Source: Himantopus leucocephalus (lineage: Eukaryota; Chordata; Aves; Charadriiformes; Recurvirostridae). From it: 64,000 nucleotides of DNA. Location of the stretch: positions 75,980,109-76,044,108 of the forward strand of contig RSEF01000002.1 of the NCBI GenBank assembly GCA_003993805.1, in the 5' to 3' direction. Below, in pieces: positions 60,905-64,000 of this stretch. The notes under the pieces are model-generated. The model was not told the origin of the DNA, made no database searches, and was given only the letters and a program-made list of their open reading frames with translations. The stretch's first letter is position 1, and each line of letters opens with the position of its first letter. A program made the translations under genes and the position numbers.

Positions 60905-63900
60905 GCAGCAGCTTACTTTGGCACTGCTATGGCACCAAATAACCCGACAGCAGAGCTATAAATGAGACCCATGGCTTCAGCATCTTGAGATGTTTTAAAA
61001 CATATTTAACTGAATCTTCCAACCTCAAATAGCACGAGGTTTTCAAGGCTTTCCTTAACAATATAAACTCATTTATAGAATGGCAAAACCAAACCTATTA
61101 ACTAGACACCAATAAATAATTACATACAGTGAAAGCCTTCTGTTCACACAGAATAATAACTGCCTTGATGAACAGTCCATAGTGAAGTTATTTCCATTTT
61201 GTATTGCAGCTAAGATGATGCAGCAATGCAGCTGAAGGAGTGGAAGAAGTCCTGTACCCCAGTCAGTCTCTGGCCATGTCCTCCCTCTGCTTTCTGAATC
61301 ATACCTAACAAAAGTGTAGCTGCAAGGTGAGTCAGTTCAACTGGATGATCCAGTGGAAAACTAACTCTGAAAAGAAAAGAAACAGTTCCTTGCTGGGTCA
61401 GTCAGCTGCATCAGGTCACACTGAGGCTGCGTGACTTAGACCTGGTAACAACAGCTAGGGGAGAGAAGGGGCAAAGCAAGACCGTACTTTCCAGCAGCTG
61501 CCATCAGTAGAATCCCTTAGATGTACCATGAAAACTCACCCTCAGACTAACGGGAGAGGATGATGCAATTTGGTGTAAGGACAGCTGCCATCCTCCATGG
61601 TCAAAGGAAAGCAGTGAACCACAAAGCAAACAGAACACAGGACCAGTACACCTTTTCCTGGAACGCCAAAAGCAGGCAGTGGCAGACCGCTGAGAAGAGC
61701 TAGTCTCAGGCTGGGGGGCCTTAATTAACTCAGCAGCAGGAGACAGATGCAACAAGGCCTAAACACCCGAGGGGTTTAAAATAGGCATTGTCACTTCGCA
61801 TTGTCACAGCAAGCATGCTTCACATTAGGATGGAATTTGGAAAAGCACTGTCAGGAGCCTTTCTGTCCCATCCCGTTCAGGAGCTGAGCAACTATATTTT
61901 GTAGAAGCTCTGAAATGCCTGTCTAGTGTAGTTCCATTCATCGTAGACCTTTTCAGAGGTTTGGCTTATATGTGGCAAAGAAACCTGTAGTGATGTCCAC
62001 CCTGGACAAAAAAGAGGAAGCCATTTCACCTAACTACATCATCCCGGGTTAGCTATTTGTCTTAGACAGCCATTGCAGGCCACACCGAGAAATATTCACC
62101 TCAAGTGTCATTCTTTTGCCTTACTTCAGACACCTACATTAGATGAAATGGATTGTGCTCCACAAGATGCTTACTTCTTTCCCTTGACAGTAAAGGGAAC
62201 TTAGGGTGATTAGCTCAGGTGCAGCTGTCTGTTTCAGACAGCCAAAGATAAGTGAGATGCATCTGATATGAGTAGCTGTCACCTTCTGTCCAGCTGTAGA
62301 TGATGAAATACATGGTACTGTGATCCAAATATTCAGGAGTAAATGTAGTGAGACTCAGAATTATTCGGTTATGCTACTCCTGTCACCCCATTCCCTCAGA
62401 GGCTTTCCCTACCTAGTTAACCTCATATCAATCTCAATGTGTCAGGGCAAAGCCACAGACAGTTCATATCTATCTTAACTAAGCACTGTAAAGGAAGAGG
62501 AGTACATTTTCTGTATTTCAATGACAAAATTTTGGTAATTGAGGATCAGAGCAATTCATTTCGGTAACCTCTCTGCAACTGCCTTGCATACTGCTTTGTT
62601 CAATTTAGTTCTAGAAGTTCAAAGAAGCTGAATGTCTACTGGTTTCCTAGGCATCTTGATGAATCTCATCATCAGGGAAATGTTGCCCTAACATCTACAT
62701 GTAGTAGTCTCTCATTTAATTTAAATCTGCTCATTCTTATTATAGTTTCCTTTACAGCAGTAAACAATGTCTCCCCTCTCTTGGTACTTAGATGCACCAA
62801 AGTGAGCATCTAAGTGCACTTGGTGATTCAGGTGTATCTGTGTGGATCTCTTAACCTTTCCTTGTGAGCCAAGCCAACCTTCCATGCAATTACTACCTTG
62901 AAGAAGCTCTCCTAAAATAATTAGCTTAAATTAATACAGATTAAAAAAAAAAATATGTTTTTTTTAATTTACAGTCATAGACTCTTTGACCTACGTGGAA
63001 TTTATCAGTAACTCTTGGAGCTTTTTCAATCTGTCTGGGTTTAGAATCCTTCCATGGTACCAGCCACTGATACACTGTTACTGCCAAAGGAGAAGAGCTG
63101 AGGTGCTGCTTCAGGTTTTCTCAACATGCTTCCTTCATTTTCAAGTGCATACAATATGCACAGTACCTGTCTTAAAAATTTTTAAACCAGTGTGAAAAAT
63201 ACAGAATTCAAAGCCACTTGATAAGTCAAGGGAAAAAAGGGCTCAAATACACAAGCAGAGGCTGTGCATCAGCTGAGCACTCTATACCCAGACTCTTAGT
63301 CCATAATAAACCCAGTGGAAGAGGCACTAGCAATGTCATGGGGCTCTGGGTCCAAAGTCTTGACAACTAGCAGTATATTTGGTATTTGTCTTAAAGTCTC
63401 TGCTTCTGGTTTAACTTCGTAACATAGTGTAGATAATATGTAAGTGAAGTGAATTGCCTTTATAATTACAGAAAAGGACTTGATTATATTTAAAAACCAC
63501 CTCCAAAGCTCAGAAACTGGAAGAGAAATCACCATTTTACCCCAACCCTCTTTCGATCTCAAAAATTTTGAATCACTTTATTGATTTTGTGAGACCTGAT
63601 TCAGGATCCCTGAATGGCTGGAGTTATCCATATGGCAATAATTGCAGCTATTTTATCATAAATAAAATAACAGCCTTTTTAATGAAAGCAAAGCTTTCAA
63701 AGTAGCTTCACTGCACATTCCTACAACAGCTTTGGTATGAAACTTGACACTGTGATGACAGCAAAGCCATGAGATGAGTTTTTCTCTGACGACCATGAAA
63801 AGAATTTTTGTTCCAAATTTTATTGGACATTGTATTATAGGCAGGCCTGGATGAACACATGCCCAGCAAGGTTGTCCAACATTTCCCATTATGAGACTCT

Positions 63901-64000
63901 GTTTTCAGTTATTTGTAACTTTGCCAAAGTTTAATTATTTGCACTGAAATTTTCCACACTGAGCATCTGACTCAGCCTGAACTTATTTTTTTTGGAAATA
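60905..64000. other. Noncoding DNA to the window end, no gene recognised
   Basis: About 3 kb with only short open frames and no recognised repeats or exons. Confidence 0.65.

Noticed and set aside
62786..62815. Inverted repeat with 10-bp arms ACTTAGATGC / GCATCTAAGT and 10-base loop
   Set aside because: About one such arrangement is expected by chance when loops of varied length are allowed, and no other evidence supports a function.

Overview
The window looks like a piece of a bird nuclear genome from a draft assembly. The evidence is a set of CR1 LINE fragments whose 3' ends carry the avian octamer-type tail, an ERVL-like solo LTR of a type I recognise from birds, a strong CpG island at one edge, and about 63 kb of AT-rich DNA without any long ATG-initiated reading frame. 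The species cannot be named. The LTR type hints at Neoaves, but this is only an inference.

Layout. Positions 1 to about 735 are a very GC-rich CpG island that holds a Z-DNA-prone CG/CA tract, a TCC triplet tract, a dense G-run cluster and one good splice-donor candidate at 646-651. It is most likely the promoter and first exon of a gene that I cannot identify, and the direction of transcription is not settled. The rest of the window is noncoding by everything visible here: either a gene desert beside that promoter or a very long first intron. Mobile DNA comprises a CR1 3' end on the minus strand (12996-13481, cut by an assembly gap), a complete solo LTR with matching target-site copies (25044-26143), a CR1 3' end on the plus strand (about 26775-27093), an internally deleted 1.8 kb CR1 ORF2 relic on the minus strand (about 31388-33160), a short CR1 tail near 46017, and several much older MIR-like or L3/CR1-like remnants.

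Assembly state. There are two 100-N gaps (13482-13581 and 45534-45633) and three single N positions (1219, 46207, 60876). Each single N sits between flanks that repeat each other (7 bp, 207 bp and poly-A), which looks like failed merging of overlapping contig ends. The 207-bp tandem duplication at 46000-46414 is therefore probably not biological.

I found no protein-coding gene body, tRNA, rRNA, CRISPR array or previously undescribed gene system. The items most worth a second look are the structure-prone CpG island, the single-N duplications, the 26-bp near-perfect palindrome at 14201-14226, the solo LTR with its internal 39-bp repeats, and the GC-rich block near 41.3-41.56 kb.
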